DNA from: UMGS1491 sp944380925
GTDB taxonomy: Bacteria; Bacillota; Clostridia; Oscillospirales; Acutalibacteraceae
Assembly: GCA_944380925.1 (NCBI GenBank)
Contig: CALWJD010000005.1
Location: 1 to 64,000 of the forward strand
Direction of reading: 5' to 3'
Length of the DNA stretch: 64,000 bases
The notes below the pieces were generated by a model. It saw only the letters and a program-made list of their open reading frames with translations. It did not search any database and was not told where the DNA came from. Made by a program: the position numbers and the translations under genes. Positions within the stretch are counted from its first letter, which is position 1. Each line of letters begins with the position of its first letter. This document shows positions 8,921 through 17,374 of the stretch, one piece after another.

Positions 8921-9361
8921 TTAGATCACCTCTGCCTTCCCGCCTACAGCTTGAATTTTTTCAATTGCAGATTTTGAAAACATATTCGCTTTAACTGTCA
9001 GACTTTTTGTAAGGTTACCATCGCCCAAAATTTTGATCTTATCAAAATTTCTTTTAATGAGCCCCATATTCATAAGTTCTCCGGCATCAATAACAGAATT
9101 TTCGCCAAATTTTTCAAGTTCACCAACGTTAATTGAAATAACTTTTTTGGCAAATATATTATTAAAACCTCTCTTTGGAATTCTTCTTTGGAGGGGCATT
9201 TGTCCGCCTTCGAATCCCGGTCTTACTCCACCGCCTGATCTTGCGTTTTGTCCTTTGTGTCCTTTACCGGCTGTTTTACCTTGACCGGAACCGTGTCCAC
9301 GCCCAATACGTTTAGGCGCTTTTTTAGATCCTTTAACAGATACTAAATCCTGCAACTCCAT
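8921..9361 (-). CDS. rplO: 50S ribosomal protein L15
   Basis: L15 is a core assembly protein of the 50S subunit. The 146-residue product has the glycine-rich N-terminal block (RIGRGHGSGQGKTAGKGHKG) and the RRIPKRGF motif. A GTG three codons upstream overlaps the AGGAGG ribosome binding site, so the ATG at 9361 is the start. Confidence 0.97.
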   Translation of the reverse strand: MELQDLVSVKGSKKAPKRIGRGHGSGQGKTAGKGHKGQNARSGGGVRPGFEGGQMPLQRRIPKRGFNNIFAKKVISINVGELEKFGENSVIDAGELMNMGLIKRNFDKIKILGDGNLTKSLTVKANMFSKSAIEKIQAVGGKAEVI

Positions 9362-9437
9362 TAAATTCACCTCCTAAAACTAAATAAGTATCAACCTATA
9401 TCATACCATAATAAAGAACGGATTTAAACCTTCGTTT

Positions 9438-9620
9438 CTAATCAACACTGCTCACTCTGATAAGGTGTGAAATAACATTGATTTTTCCCCTGGTTGCTTC
9501 ATTATCCGGCTGAGTGGTACAATCATCAATCTTACGTAGTCCCAAAGATTCTGCGGTCGCAATTTGATTTTGTAAGCGACCGTTTAAACTTTTTACAAGC
9601 GTAATTTCTAAACTTGCCAT
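9438..9620 (-). CDS. rpmD: 50S ribosomal protein L30
   Basis: This 60-residue protein has the L30 pattern LEITLVKSLNGRLQNQIATA followed by a short helix-strand module. AGGAGG lies upstream of the ATG. It is 13 bases after rpsE; the 76 bases between it and rplO hold no gene. Confidence 0.95.
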   Translation of the reverse strand: MASLEITLVKSLNGRLQNQIATAESLGLRKIDDCTTQPDNEATRGKINVISHLIRVSSVD

Positions 9621-9633
9621 TTACAGTCGCCTC

Positions 9634-10134
9634 CTAACCTAAAATTTCTTTTGCGGTTTTACCGCGCATAGCGGCTACTTCATCTGCATTACGCAAAGAT
9701 TTCAAACCTTCCATAGTGGCTCTTACCACATTACAGGGATTATTGGAACGAAGCGCTTTTGTACGAATATCCTTAATTCCGGCAGATTCAACAACTGCAC
9801 GAACAGGACCTCCGGCGATAACTCCGGTACCGGGTGCGGCAGGTTTCATAAGCACTCTGCCCGCTCCGAATTCTCCGATAATTTCATGCGGAATTGTGTC
9901 GCCTTTCAGCGGAACCTTTATTAAATTTTTCTTTGCATCTTCAATTCCTTTTCTAATAGCGTCCGGAACTTCGCCGGATTTACCCATACCAAATCCTACT
10001 GTTCCGTTGCCGTCTCCAACAACCATAAGAGCGGCAAACTTAAATATACGTCCGCCTTTTACGGTTTTGGAAACACGATTTATTGCAACTAATCTTTCTT
10101 TTAAATCAAGTGCACTACCATCTATTCTAGCCAA
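9634..10134 (-). CDS. rpsE: 30S ribosomal protein S5
   Basis: S5 controls decoding accuracy and helps unwind mRNA. The 166-residue protein has INRVSKTVKGGRIFKFAAL and GEFGAGRVLMKPAAPGTG. No ATG or GTG is available; the start is TTG (10132-10134), nine bases after AAGGAGG, and gives the family start M-ARIDGS. This is one of several TTG starts in the operon. Confidence 0.97.
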   Translation of the reverse strand: MARIDGSALDLKERLVAINRVSKTVKGGRIFKFAALMVVGDGNGTVGFGMGKSGEVPDAIRKGIEDAKKNLIKVPLKGDTIPHEIIGEFGAGRVLMKPAAPGTGVIAGGPVRAVVESAGIKDIRTKALRSNNPCNVVRATMEGLKSLRNADEVAAMRGKTAKEILG

Positions 10135-10153
10135 ATATATTCCCCTCCTTTAA

Positions 10154-10513
10154 TTAAAATACAAGTCCGCCTTCTCTGGCGCCGGTTGCCACACTCGCAA
10201 CACGTCCATGGAAGATATATCCGCCACGGTCAAAAACAATTTTCTTAATACCTTTTTCAAGAGCACGCTCGGCTGCAAGTTTACCAACCTTTAAAGCAGC
10301 TTCTTTGTTTCCGCCGTAACCTTCTATTTCTTTATCCAAAGATGAGGCTGAAACCAATGTAACACCTTGCACATCGTCAATTATCTGAACATAAATGTTG
10401 CTCCTGGAGCGGAACACATTCATGCGAGGCGCCTCTGCCGTACCCGAAATTTTTCCACGCACTCTTCTGTGGCGTCTTAAACGGGCCAAATTCTTATCTG
10501 CCTTGTTTACCAT
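10154..10513 (-). CDS. rplR: 50S ribosomal protein L18
   Basis: L18 binds 5S rRNA and carries it into the 50S subunit. The 119-residue protein has the basic N-terminus (RLRRHRRVRGKISGT), the FRSRSNIYVQIIDD strand and the end VFDRGGYIFHGRVASVATGA. It lies in the normal rplF-rplR-rpsE order. Confidence 0.98.
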   Translation of the reverse strand: MVNKADKNLARLRRHRRVRGKISGTAEAPRMNVFRSRSNIYVQIIDDVQGVTLVSASSLDKEIEGYGGNKEAALKVGKLAAERALEKGIKKIVFDRGGYIFHGRVASVATGAREGGLVF

Positions 10514-10532
10514 GCTTATTCACACTCCTTAG

Positions 10533-11069
10533 TTATTTCTTACCTGTTTTGCCTTCTTTGCGGCGAATAACTTCATCAACATATTTAATACCTTTGCCCT
10601 TATACGGTTCAGGCGGACGTTTTTCGCGTATTTCAGCCGCAATTTGTCCAACTTTTTGTTTATCAGGGCCGAGAACCGTAATTTTGTTGCCTTGAGCTTC
10701 AAGTTTGATACCTTCCACTTCCGGCACAATAACTTGATGTGAAAATCCCAAATTCATAACAAGATTGCTTCCTTGCTTTTGAACACGGTATCCAACACCA
10801 TTAGCTTCGAGTTCTTTCTTAAACCCATTTACAACACCTTCAACCATATTGTTTATAAGTGAACGTGTAAGTCCATGAAGAGCTCTGTTTTCTTTTTCAT
10901 CATTGGGTCTTGTAACAGTTATTGCGCCATCTTTTATTTCAATCCCCATATCGGGATGAACTTTTTGAGTCAGCGTACCTTTTGAACCTTTTACTGTAAT
11001 TACGCCGTTTTCGAATTTAACATCTACACCGGCGGGAATATTTATAGGTTTTCTTCCAATTCTGGACAT
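10533..11069 (-). CDS. rplF: 50S ribosomal protein L6
   Basis: L6 lies near the factor-binding site of the 50S subunit. The 178-residue protein starts MSRIGRKPINIPAGVDVKF and ends with RPPEPYKGKGIKYVDEVIRR, the L6 signature. GGGGG upstream of the ATG serves as ribosome binding site. Confidence 0.98.
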   Translation of the reverse strand: MSRIGRKPINIPAGVDVKFENGVITVKGSKGTLTQKVHPDMGIEIKDGAITVTRPNDEKENRALHGLTRSLINNMVEGVVNGFKKELEANGVGYRVQKQGSNLVMNLGFSHQVIVPEVEGIKLEAQGNKITVLGPDKQKVGQIAAEIREKRPPEPYKGKGIKYVDEVIRRKEGKTGKK

Positions 11070-11082
11070 CTATGTCCCCCCT

Positions 11083-11481
11083 TTACCAAATAAATGCGAG
11101 CACTTCGCCGCCTATATTTTTCTTGCGTGCTTCACGATCGGTCATAACACCTTGTGAAGTTGAGATTATAGCTATTCCCAATCCTTTTATAACCTTGGGC
11201 ATATTTTCAACATCGCTATAAATTCTAAGTCCGGGCTTAGACACTCTTTTAAGTCCCGTTATTGCGGATTTTTTATCATCTGTATACTTTAATACGATAT
11301 TGATTTTTCCTTGTTTTCCATCTTCCGTTACATCGAACTTGCTGATATATCCTTCGTCAAACAAAATTTGAACGATGGCTTTTTTCATATTTGATGCAGG
11401 AACTTCAACGGTTGTATGCTTTGCAGATATTGCATTGCGAATTCTCGTCAATAAATCTGCGATTGTATCGGTAATCTGCAT
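11083..11481 (-). CDS. rpsH: 30S ribosomal protein S8
   Basis: S8 binds the central domain of 16S rRNA and in E. coli also represses the spc operon. The 132-residue product starts MQITDTIADLLTRIRNA and has the C-terminal STSQGVMTDREARKKNIGGE motif. GGAGG lies about 12 bases before the ATG. Confidence 0.98.
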   Translation of the reverse strand: MQITDTIADLLTRIRNAISAKHTTVEVPASNMKKAIVQILFDEGYISKFDVTEDGKQGKINIVLKYTDDKKSAITGLKRVSKPGLRIYSDVENMPKVIKGLGIAIISTSQGVMTDREARKKNIGGEVLAFIW

Positions 11482-11525
11482 AAGATAATTTACCTCCCTT
11501 GCTTATCGGCTTTGTTTTTACTTTA

Positions 11526-11711
11526 TTACCAACTGGCCTTTCTTACTCCCGGGATTTCTCCTCTGTAAGCGAGCACCCTAAAACAAATACGGCATATACC
11601 ATATTTTCTGAGGTAAGCATGCGGCCTGCCACAAAGTTTGCATCTTGAATATTCCCGTGTTGAAAACTTTTGTTTTCTCTGTTGTTTCACTTTAAGTGAT
11701 GTTTTAGCCAC
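11526..11711 (-). CDS. rpsN: 30S ribosomal protein S14, zinc-type
   Basis: This is the short, 61-residue zinc form of S14, with CKLCGRPHAYLRKYGICRIC giving four zinc-binding cysteines. The start codon is GTG (11709-11711), preceded by AAGGAGGG. It lies between rplE and rpsH as expected. Confidence 0.97.
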   Translation of the reverse strand: MAKTSLKVKQQRKQKFSTREYSRCKLCGRPHAYLRKYGICRICFRVLAYRGEIPGVRKASW

Positions 11712-11723
11712 AATAATCCCTCC

Positions 11724-12263
11724 TTATTTTGCAAATGGTGCGCCCATTAATGTTAATAATTCTCTTGCTTCTTCATCTGTCTGAGCCGTTGTTGAAATAG
11801 ATATATCCATTCCGCGAATTTTATCAATTTTATCATATTCTATTTCCGGGAATATAAGTTGTTCCTTTACTCCCATATTGTAATTTCCTTTTCCGTCGAA
11901 AGACTTGGGATTAATTCCTCTAAAGTCTCTAACTTGCGGAAGAGCGAAATTGAAGAACCTATCTAAAAACTCGTACATTTTTTCGCCACGAAGGGTTACT
12001 TTTGCACCGATTTTCATACCTTCACGAATCTTAAAGTTAGCAACGGACTTTCTGGCAGTACATACAACCGGCTTTTGTCCGGTAATGGTTGCCAAATCTT
12101 CAAGAATGGAGCTGATAACTTTGGAGTTATCTTTAGCTTCCCCTGCGCCTACGTTAATAACTATCTTTTCAATTTTAGGTATTTGCATGACGCTCGAATA
12201 CTTGAATTTTTCTTGAAGCTGCGATGCAACTTTTTCATTGTAAAGTTCTCTTAATCTTGCCAT
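11724..12263 (-). CDS. rplE: 50S ribosomal protein L5
   Basis: L5 binds 5S rRNA and contacts the P-site tRNA. The 179-residue protein has MQIPKIEKIVINVGAGEA and the RDFRGINPKSFDGKGNYNMG block. AAGGAGG is upstream. Full length. Confidence 0.98.
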   Translation of the reverse strand: MARLRELYNEKVASQLQEKFKYSSVMQIPKIEKIVINVGAGEAKDNSKVISSILEDLATITGQKPVVCTARKSVANFKIREGMKIGAKVTLRGEKMYEFLDRFFNFALPQVRDFRGINPKSFDGKGNYNMGVKEQLIFPEIEYDKIDKIRGMDISISTTAQTDEEARELLTLMGAPFAK

Positions 12264-12274
12264 TCATATCCTCC

Positions 12275-12637
12275 TTACAATACTTCGCCGCATTTTTTGC
12301 AACTACGTTTTTTCTTGCCGTCGTCCATAACCTTATGAGCAACGCGCGTACCTTTACCGCAATGAGAGCAGACTAATTGAACTTTGGAAGCATACATTGC
12401 ACCTTCAGTTTTTATAATTCCACCCTCCTGACCGGCTTTGCGGGCTTTTGCATGTTTTGAAACTATATTTATACCTTCGACTATAACTTTATTTTCTTTT
12501 GGGCTGACTGCAATTATTTTGCCTTGCTTGCCTTTATCTTTTCCGCTGAGCACCAAAACTTTGTCTCCGGTTTTGACATGCATCTTCTTGCTTTCTATGT
12601 TAAATGATCTTTTATAACTTTTCTTAAACAACAACAA
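12275..12637 (-). CDS. rplX: 50S ribosomal protein L24
   Basis: L24 starts 50S assembly. The KOW core (MHVKTGDKVLVLSGKDKGKQ) begins at an ATG at 12583, but the only good ribosome binding site, AGGAGG, precedes a TTG at 12637. The product therefore probably carries an 18-residue basic N-terminal extension. The C-terminal part has two Cys-x-x-Cys pairs (VCSHCG and CKKCG), seen in many Gram-positive L24 proteins. If the ATG is used instead, the protein is 102 residues. Confidence 0.95.
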   Translation of the reverse strand: MLLFKKSYKRSFNIESKKMHVKTGDKVLVLSGKDKGKQGKIIAVSPKENKVIVEGINIVSKHAKARKAGQEGGIIKTEGAMYASKVQLVCSHCGKGTRVAHKVMDDGKKKRSCKKCGEVL

Positions 12638-12647
12638 ACACCTCCTG

Positions 12648-13016
12648 TTATAAAACTTCCGGAGAAAGACTCATTATTTTTATAAATCCTCTTTCGCGCA
12701 ATTCTCTTGCAACAGGTCCAAAAATACGTGTGCCTTTCGGAGTTTTATCTTCTTTAATAATAACAGCTGAATTTTCATCAAAACAAATGTAAGAACCATC
12801 ATTACGGCGAACTTTGCTCTTTGAACGAACCACAACTGCTTTAACTACGTCGCCTTTTTTTACAACGCCGCCGGGTGATGCTTTTTTAACCGAAGCAACA
12901 ATCACGTCACCAATAGCTGCATATTTTCTGCCTGTTCCGCCCAAAACACGGATACACATAATTTCTTTGGCACCGGTGTTATCGCCTATTCTTAAACGAG
13001 ACTGAGGTTGTATCAC
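12648..13016 (-). CDS. rplN: 50S ribosomal protein L14
   Basis: L14 forms part of the bridge to the 30S subunit. The 122-residue protein starts MIQPQSRLRIGDNTGAKEI and ends RELRERGFIKIMSLSPEVL. The start codon is GTG (13014-13016), nine bases after AGGAGG. Confidence 0.98.
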   Translation of the reverse strand: MIQPQSRLRIGDNTGAKEIMCIRVLGGTGRKYAAIGDVIVASVKKASPGGVVKKGDVVKAVVVRSKSKVRRNDGSYICFDENSAVIIKEDKTPKGTRIFGPVARELRERGFIKIMSLSPEVL

Positions 13017-13057
13017 GTCAATATTCCTCCTAACTTATAGATATTAACCGTTTAAAA

Positions 13058-13315
13058 CTATTTTGCCTTTTCTATGATATTTACAAGTCTCCATCTTTTC
13101 AATTTGGAAAGAGGTCTTGTTTCCATAACTTTAACAGTATCACCGATTCCGGCTTCGTTGTTTTCGTCATGAGTTTTTAACTTTATTGTGCGTTTAACTA
13201 TTTTGTTGTAAAGTGGGTGTTTAACGCTATCCTCAACCGCAACAACAATGGTCTTATCCATTTTATCACTGGTAACTTTTCCCACTCTGACTTTTCTAAT
13301 ATTTCTATCGCTCAA
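13058..13315 (-). CDS. rpsQ: 30S ribosomal protein S17
   Basis: S17 binds the 5' domain of 16S rRNA. The 85-residue product has RKVRVGKVTSDKMDKTIVV and the end METRPLSKLKRWRLVNIIE. A longer frame starts with GTG at 13333, but that overlaps the ribosome binding site AAGGAGG. A TTG at 13315, seven bases after it, is the better start. Confidence 0.96.
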   Translation of the reverse strand: MSDRNIRKVRVGKVTSDKMDKTIVVAVEDSVKHPLYNKIVKRTIKLKTHDENNEAGIGDTVKVMETRPLSKLKRWRLVNIIEKAK

Positions 13316-13332
13316 AACATTTCCTCCTTCCA

Positions 13333-13542
13333 CTAAGCTTCAATCGTTTGACTGATTTTATTTTTATTGATAACTGTTAAAACCCTTGCTATATCTTTCT
13401 TTACGGCTCTTATACGCATAGGATTTTCGAGCTGATTTGTGGCATTTTGGAATCTAAGGTTAAAAAGTTCGGATTTAAGGTCTTTGAGCTTATTATTAAG
13501 ATCATCCATAGACATATTGTTAATTTCTAAGCTTTTTTTCAT
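13333..13542 (-). CDS. rpmC: 50S ribosomal protein L29
   Basis: This 69-residue helical protein sits at the nascent-chain exit. It has LKSELFNLRFQNATNQLENP and the IRAVKKDIARVLTV helix. Its ATG overlaps the rplP stop codon (TAATG), which implies coupled translation. Confidence 0.96.
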   Translation of the reverse strand: MKKSLEINNMSMDDLNNKLKDLKSELFNLRFQNATNQLENPMRIRAVKKDIARVLTVINKNKISQTIEA

Positions 13543-13967
13543 TACACCTCACCATCCATTCCTTGCTTTTTTACAAATTTGCACGCTACCGGAAGCTTAT
13601 GTGCAGCCAATCTCATGGCTTCTCTTGCTGTTTCTTCCGGGATTTCGCCTATTTCAAACATTACTCTTCCGGGTTTTACAACCGCTACCCAAAATTCCGG
13701 TGCACCTTTACCTTTACCCATACGAGTTTCGGCAGGTTTCTTGGAAACCGGTTTATCGGGGAAAATTTTTATCCAAACTTTACCGGCTCTTTTGCAAAAT
13801 CTTGTCATTGCAACACGGGCGGCTTCGATTTGGTTGGAAGTAATCCAAACGGGCTCTAAAGCTTGCAAACCAAATTCGCCGTGAGAAACTTTATTTCCTC
13901 GCATGGCTTTACCGGTCATTCTTCCACGATGCATTTTTCTATGCTTAGTCCTCTTTGGTAACAGCAT
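13542..13967 (-). CDS. rplP: 50S ribosomal protein L16
   Basis: L16 organises the tRNA-binding region of the 50S subunit. The 141-residue protein starts MLLPKRTKHRKMHRGRM and has RVMFEIGEIPEETAREAMR. The start overlaps the end of rpsC by 23 bases, a common arrangement. Confidence 0.98.
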   Translation of the reverse strand: MLLPKRTKHRKMHRGRMTGKAMRGNKVSHGEFGLQALEPVWITSNQIEAARVAMTRFCKRAGKVWIKIFPDKPVSKKPAETRMGKGKGAPEFWVAVVKPGRVMFEIGEIPEETAREAMRLAAHKLPVACKFVKKQGMDGEV

Positions 13968-14694
13968 CTTTATTGCCCCCTTTTACTGCTTCTTTTCTTC
14001 TCGGACGTTTTTCCGAAAAATTCTTTTTGCTCGGAGCACTCTCCTCCGGTGCTCTTTGAACAGAGTTTGTTAAAATTTCACCTTTATAGATCCAAACTTT
14101 AACACCGATAATTCCATAAGTTGTGGCTGCTTCAGCAAAACCATAATCTATGTTTGCGCGAATTGTTTGAAGCGGAATGGTACCTTCATGATAATGTTCG
14201 GTACGAGCAATTTCAGCTCCGCCCAATCTTCCGGAAACTTGAGTTTTAATACCCTTTGCTCCCGCTTTCATGGATCTGCCCATTGCTTGTTTAAGAGCAC
14301 GTCTGAACGAAACCCTCTTTTCAAGTTGCGCTGCTATTCCCTCTGCCACCAACTGAGCATTCATATCCATATTTTTGATTTCAATTATATTGAGAACTAC
14401 GGGTTTATTAATAAGTTTTTCGCAAAAAGCTTTTAATTTTTCAATTTCCGTACCGCCTTTTCCGATTACAATACCGGGCTTGGCACAGTGAATGTTAATA
14501 CGAACTTTAGAATTATCTCTTTCAATTTCAATTTTTGGAACTCCGGCCAATTTTAATTTTTTGAGCAGCACTTTACGGATTTTATAATCTTCTACCAAAG
14601 CGCTTGCAAAATCTTTCTTCTTTACAAACCAACGTGAATCCCAATTATTGATAACGCCTACACGAAAACCGTGTGGATTTACTTTTTGTCCCAT
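13945..14694 (-). CDS. rpsC: 30S ribosomal protein S3
   Basis: S3 forms the mRNA entry pore. The KH-domain motif VIGKGGTEIEKLK and the C-terminal GGAEIARTEHYHEG block are present. At 249 residues it is about 30 longer than most S3 proteins, owing to a charged tail after residue 215 (KKNFSEKRPRRKEAVKGGNK). Its last codons overlap rplP. Confidence 0.98.
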   Translation of the reverse strand: MGQKVNPHGFRVGVINNWDSRWFVKKKDFASALVEDYKIRKVLLKKLKLAGVPKIEIERDNSKVRINIHCAKPGIVIGKGGTEIEKLKAFCEKLINKPVVLNIIEIKNMDMNAQLVAEGIAAQLEKRVSFRRALKQAMGRSMKAGAKGIKTQVSGRLGGAEIARTEHYHEGTIPLQTIRANIDYGFAEAATTYGIIGVKVWIYKGEILTNSVQRAPEESAPSKKNFSEKRPRRKEAVKGGNKDAVTKED

Positions 14695-14712
14695 AGTTTA
14701 CCTCCTTTTCTA

Positions 14713-15048
14713 CTAATTTTTGTCTTTTAATATCATAGTAATATGTGAGCTTCTCTTTTCAATTCTATATGCCCTACCTTTGGACATTGGTCTTATTCTT
14801 TTAAGAATCGGACCCGGGCAAACAAAACATTCCGAAACATAAAGGCTTGCGGCGTCCATTTGATAATTATTGACCGCATTTGCCATTGCTGATTTTAATA
14901 ACTTTTCAATATACTCGCAAGCAGATTTAGGAGTATTTTTGAGAACTGCCATAGCATATTCAACAGGTTTGTTTCTAATTAAATCAAGTACTATAGAAAC
15001 TTTTCTGGGTGAAATGCGGGCATATTTTAAATGAGCTCTTGCTTCCAT
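14713..15048 (-). CDS. rplV: 50S ribosomal protein L22
   Basis: L22 lines the peptide exit tunnel. The 111-residue protein has ARISPRKVSIVLDLIRNKPV and the hook sequence GPILKRIRPMSKGRAYRIEK. The gene lies in the standard order between rpsS and rpsC. Confidence 0.98.
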   Translation of the reverse strand: MEARAHLKYARISPRKVSIVLDLIRNKPVEYAMAVLKNTPKSACEYIEKLLKSAMANAVNNYQMDAASLYVSECFVCPGPILKRIRPMSKGRAYRIEKRSSHITMILKDKN

Positions 15049-15070
15049 TAATTACAACTCCTTTCACCCA

Positions 15071-15343
15071 TTATTTAGTAGTTTTAGAACCTGCGTGACC
15101 TTTAAACGTTCTTGTGGGCGCAAATTCACCAAGCTTATGTCCTACCATATCTTCGGTCATATAAACCGGAACATGCTTACGTCCGTCATGGACAGCTATC
15201 GTATGTCCTACAAATTCAGGGAAAATTGTTGATGATCTGCTCCACGTTCTAACTTGGCTTTTCTTTCCGGCTTGGTTCATAATTTTAATCTTCTTCATAA
15301 GTGCCGGTTGTACAAAAGGTGCTTTCTTTAAACTTCTACTCAC
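15071..15343 (-). CDS. rpsS: 30S ribosomal protein S19
   Basis: S19 lies in the 30S head next to S13. The 90-residue product starts MSRSLKKAPFVQPALMKKI and has the GHKLGEFAPTRTFKGHAG end. The start is GTG, preceded by AAAGGAG. Confidence 0.98.
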   Translation of the reverse strand: MSRSLKKAPFVQPALMKKIKIMNQAGKKSQVRTWSRSSTIFPEFVGHTIAVHDGRKHVPVYMTEDMVGHKLGEFAPTRTFKGHAGSKTTK

Positions 15344-15364
15344 AATATCGATCTCCTTTCCCTA

Positions 15365-16198
15365 TTATTTACTGTTTCTGCGTTTAACAATATATTTATT
15401 TGAAGCTTTTTTCTTAGCTCTGGTCTTATAACCAAGTGCCGGTTTACCCCAAGGTGTTGTAGGTCCCGGACGTCCGATCGGGGATTTTCCTTCACCACCG
15501 CCGTGCGGGTGATCGCATGGGTTCATGACGGATCCTCTTACTTGTGGTCTCCATCCCATATTACGTTTACGGCCTGCTTTACCGAGTTTAACGTTTTCGT
15601 GGTCAATATTTCCAACCTGACCGATAGTTGCCATACAGGATTCCGGAACGTTTCTGAGTTCTCCCGAAGGAAGCCTTAAAAGAGCCATTTTATTTTCTTT
15701 AGCCATAAGCTGAGCCATATTTCCAGCCGCTCTTGCAAGCTGTGCTCCTTTTCCGGGATAAAGTTCTACGTTATGAACAAATGTACCAACCGGAATATCA
15801 GTAAGAGCAAGTGCGTTACCAACTTTTATATCGGCGCTCGAACCTGCCAAAATTTCTTGGCCAACTCTGAGTCCTTGCGGAGCTATAATATATCTTTTTT
15901 CTCCGTCCGAATATTCAATAAGCGCAATATTTGAAGAACGGTTTGGATCATATTCCAAAGATATAACCTTTCCAGGAACATCAAATTTCTGACGTTTAAA
16001 ATCGATAATACGATATTTTCTGCGGTTTCCGCCACCTCTATGACGTACAGTTATGCGTCCGTAGCTGTTACGACCGGCTTTTTTATTCATCGGAAGCAAT
16101 AAGCTTTTTTCCGGACCTTTTTTTGACAATTCGGAATAATCCATGACCGACATATTACGTCTTGAAGGTGTGGTCGGTTTATAATTTTTAATTGCCAA
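15365..16198 (-). CDS. rplB: 50S ribosomal protein L2
   Basis: L2 is needed for subunit joining and peptidyl transfer. The 277-residue protein has GRITVRHRGGGNRRKYR and the C-terminal NPCDHPHGGGEG motif. The start codon is TTG (16196-16198). Its ribosome binding site AAAGGAGAG lies inside the last codons of the small upstream gene, so the two are probably coupled. Confidence 0.98.
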   Translation of the reverse strand: MAIKNYKPTTPSRRNMSVMDYSELSKKGPEKSLLLPMNKKAGRNSYGRITVRHRGGGNRRKYRIIDFKRQKFDVPGKVISLEYDPNRSSNIALIEYSDGEKRYIIAPQGLRVGQEILAGSSADIKVGNALALTDIPVGTFVHNVELYPGKGAQLARAAGNMAQLMAKENKMALLRLPSGELRNVPESCMATIGQVGNIDHENVKLGKAGRKRNMGWRPQVRGSVMNPCDHPHGGGEGKSPIGRPGPTTPWGKPALGYKTRAKKKASNKYIVKRRNSK

Positions 16199-16203
16199 TT
16201 AAT

Positions 16204-16440
16204 TCACTCTCCTTTAAGTTTAAGCTTTGCGGAGGCTGACTCCTCCTTACGCTGCTTTTTATCTTTTTTAAAATACACAATAAAATTATTTATACTTGAT
16301 ATCAAACATATAATTCCTATTCCTATATACGCTACCTTATTTACATAACAGGAACAAGCTGCAAATATGATGATAAACAAACTGCATAGTAAACCTATCA
16401 AACTAAAAACAAAATGAACGGATTTAAAATGCTTTAGCAT
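16204..16440 (-). CDS. Small two-helix membrane protein inserted between rplW and rplB
   Basis: I do not recognise this protein. In nearly all bacteria rplW is followed directly by rplB; here 237 bases encode 78 residues in between. The product has two hydrophobic helices (about residues 10-28 and 37-56) and a Lys/Glu-rich tail. The ATG at 16440 is one base from the rplW stop. A longer form from 16470 would overlap rplW. The stop codon lies 5 bases before the rplB TTG, and the last codons (Lys-Gly-Glu) supply the rplB ribosome binding site. The intact frame and tight fit argue for a real gene. Confidence 0.7.
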   Translation of the reverse strand: MLKHFKSVHFVFSLIGLLCSLFIIIFAACSCYVNKVAYIGIGIICLISSINNFIVYFKKDKKQRKEESASAKLKLKGE

Positions 16441-16441
16441 A

Positions 16442-16735
16442 TTAAGCTTGCAAACTTTCAAAAAATTCAATTGCTTTGCTTTCTTTTTTAAGAGTAACTA
16501 TCGCCTTTTTCCAAGAAACTGTGTAGCCTTGATTCCTTCCGCGGCGACGCATCTTTCCTCTTACATGCAAAGTGTTTACCTTTGCCACCGATACGCCGAA
16601 AACCTCTTCAACTGCTCGTGCAATTTGGATTTTTTCTGCATCTTTGGAAACTTCGAAGGTGTATTTTTTAAGGGGCATACCACGCATTGTTTTTTCCGTG
16701 ATTATTGGTCGTCTTATAATATCATGTGCAAACAT
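16442..16735 (-). CDS. rplW: 50S ribosomal protein L23
   Basis: L23 sits at the tunnel exit and docks trigger factor and SRP. The 97-residue protein has IIRRPIITEKTMRGMPLKKY and KVNTLHVRGKMRRRGR. Its ATG overlaps the rplD stop codon (TAATG). Confidence 0.97.
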   Translation of the reverse strand: MFAHDIIRRPIITEKTMRGMPLKKYTFEVSKDAEKIQIARAVEEVFGVSVAKVNTLHVRGKMRRRGRNQGYTVSWKKAIVTLKKESKAIEFFESLQA

Positions 16736-17358
16736 TATGCGTACACCTCCTCAATCTTACTGATGGAATCTTTGAGTATTACCAATTTTTTAGCATTCAA
16801 AATGTCATATACATTAAGTCCGCCAACTTGCGAAGTTTTAACTCCGGGAATATTTCTTGCGGATTTAATAATCATATCTCTAATTTCCGGCAAAACTATC
16901 AAAGCTTTTCCTTCTGCGCCGATATTTCCAAGAACTCTTACCATAGATTTTGTCTTATATTCTTCCATATCAAGAGAATCAAGAACTATAATATCGCTGC
17001 CGAGTAATTTGCTCGAAAGTGCCGATTTCATTGCCAAACGTTTAACTTTTTTGTTAAGAGAATAGCTGTAATCACGTGGCTTTGGAGCAAATACGATTCC
17101 GCCGTGTCTCCACTGAGGAGCTCTTATTGAACCTTGACGAGCATGACCCGTACCTTTTTGTCTCCAAGGTTTTTTACCGCCACCGGAAACTTCTGAACGT
17201 GTTAAAGCGCTTTGAGTTCCTTGACGTAAGTTCGCAAGATGATTTACAACAACATCTTTCATAACCGCCATATTGGGTTCAATACCAAAAACGGACTCGG
17301 AAAGATCAACTGTTCCAACTTCTTTGCCTTCCATGTCGACAACTGCTATTTTAGGCAT
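16735..17358 (-). CDS. rplD: 50S ribosomal protein L4
   Basis: L4 lines the exit tunnel and in E. coli represses the S10 operon. The 207-residue protein starts MPKIAVVDMEGKEVG at the ATG at 17358, with GGAGG eight bases upstream; the frame is open further but without signal. KKPWRQKGTGHARQGSIRAP is the conserved rRNA-binding loop. Confidence 0.97.
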   Translation of the reverse strand: MPKIAVVDMEGKEVGTVDLSESVFGIEPNMAVMKDVVVNHLANLRQGTQSALTRSEVSGGGKKPWRQKGTGHARQGSIRAPQWRHGGIVFAPKPRDYSYSLNKKVKRLAMKSALSSKLLGSDIIVLDSLDMEEYKTKSMVRVLGNIGAEGKALIVLPEIRDMIIKSARNIPGVKTSQVGGLNVYDILNAKKLVILKDSISKIEEVYA

Positions 17359-17374
17359 TAAAATTCCTCCTTCC

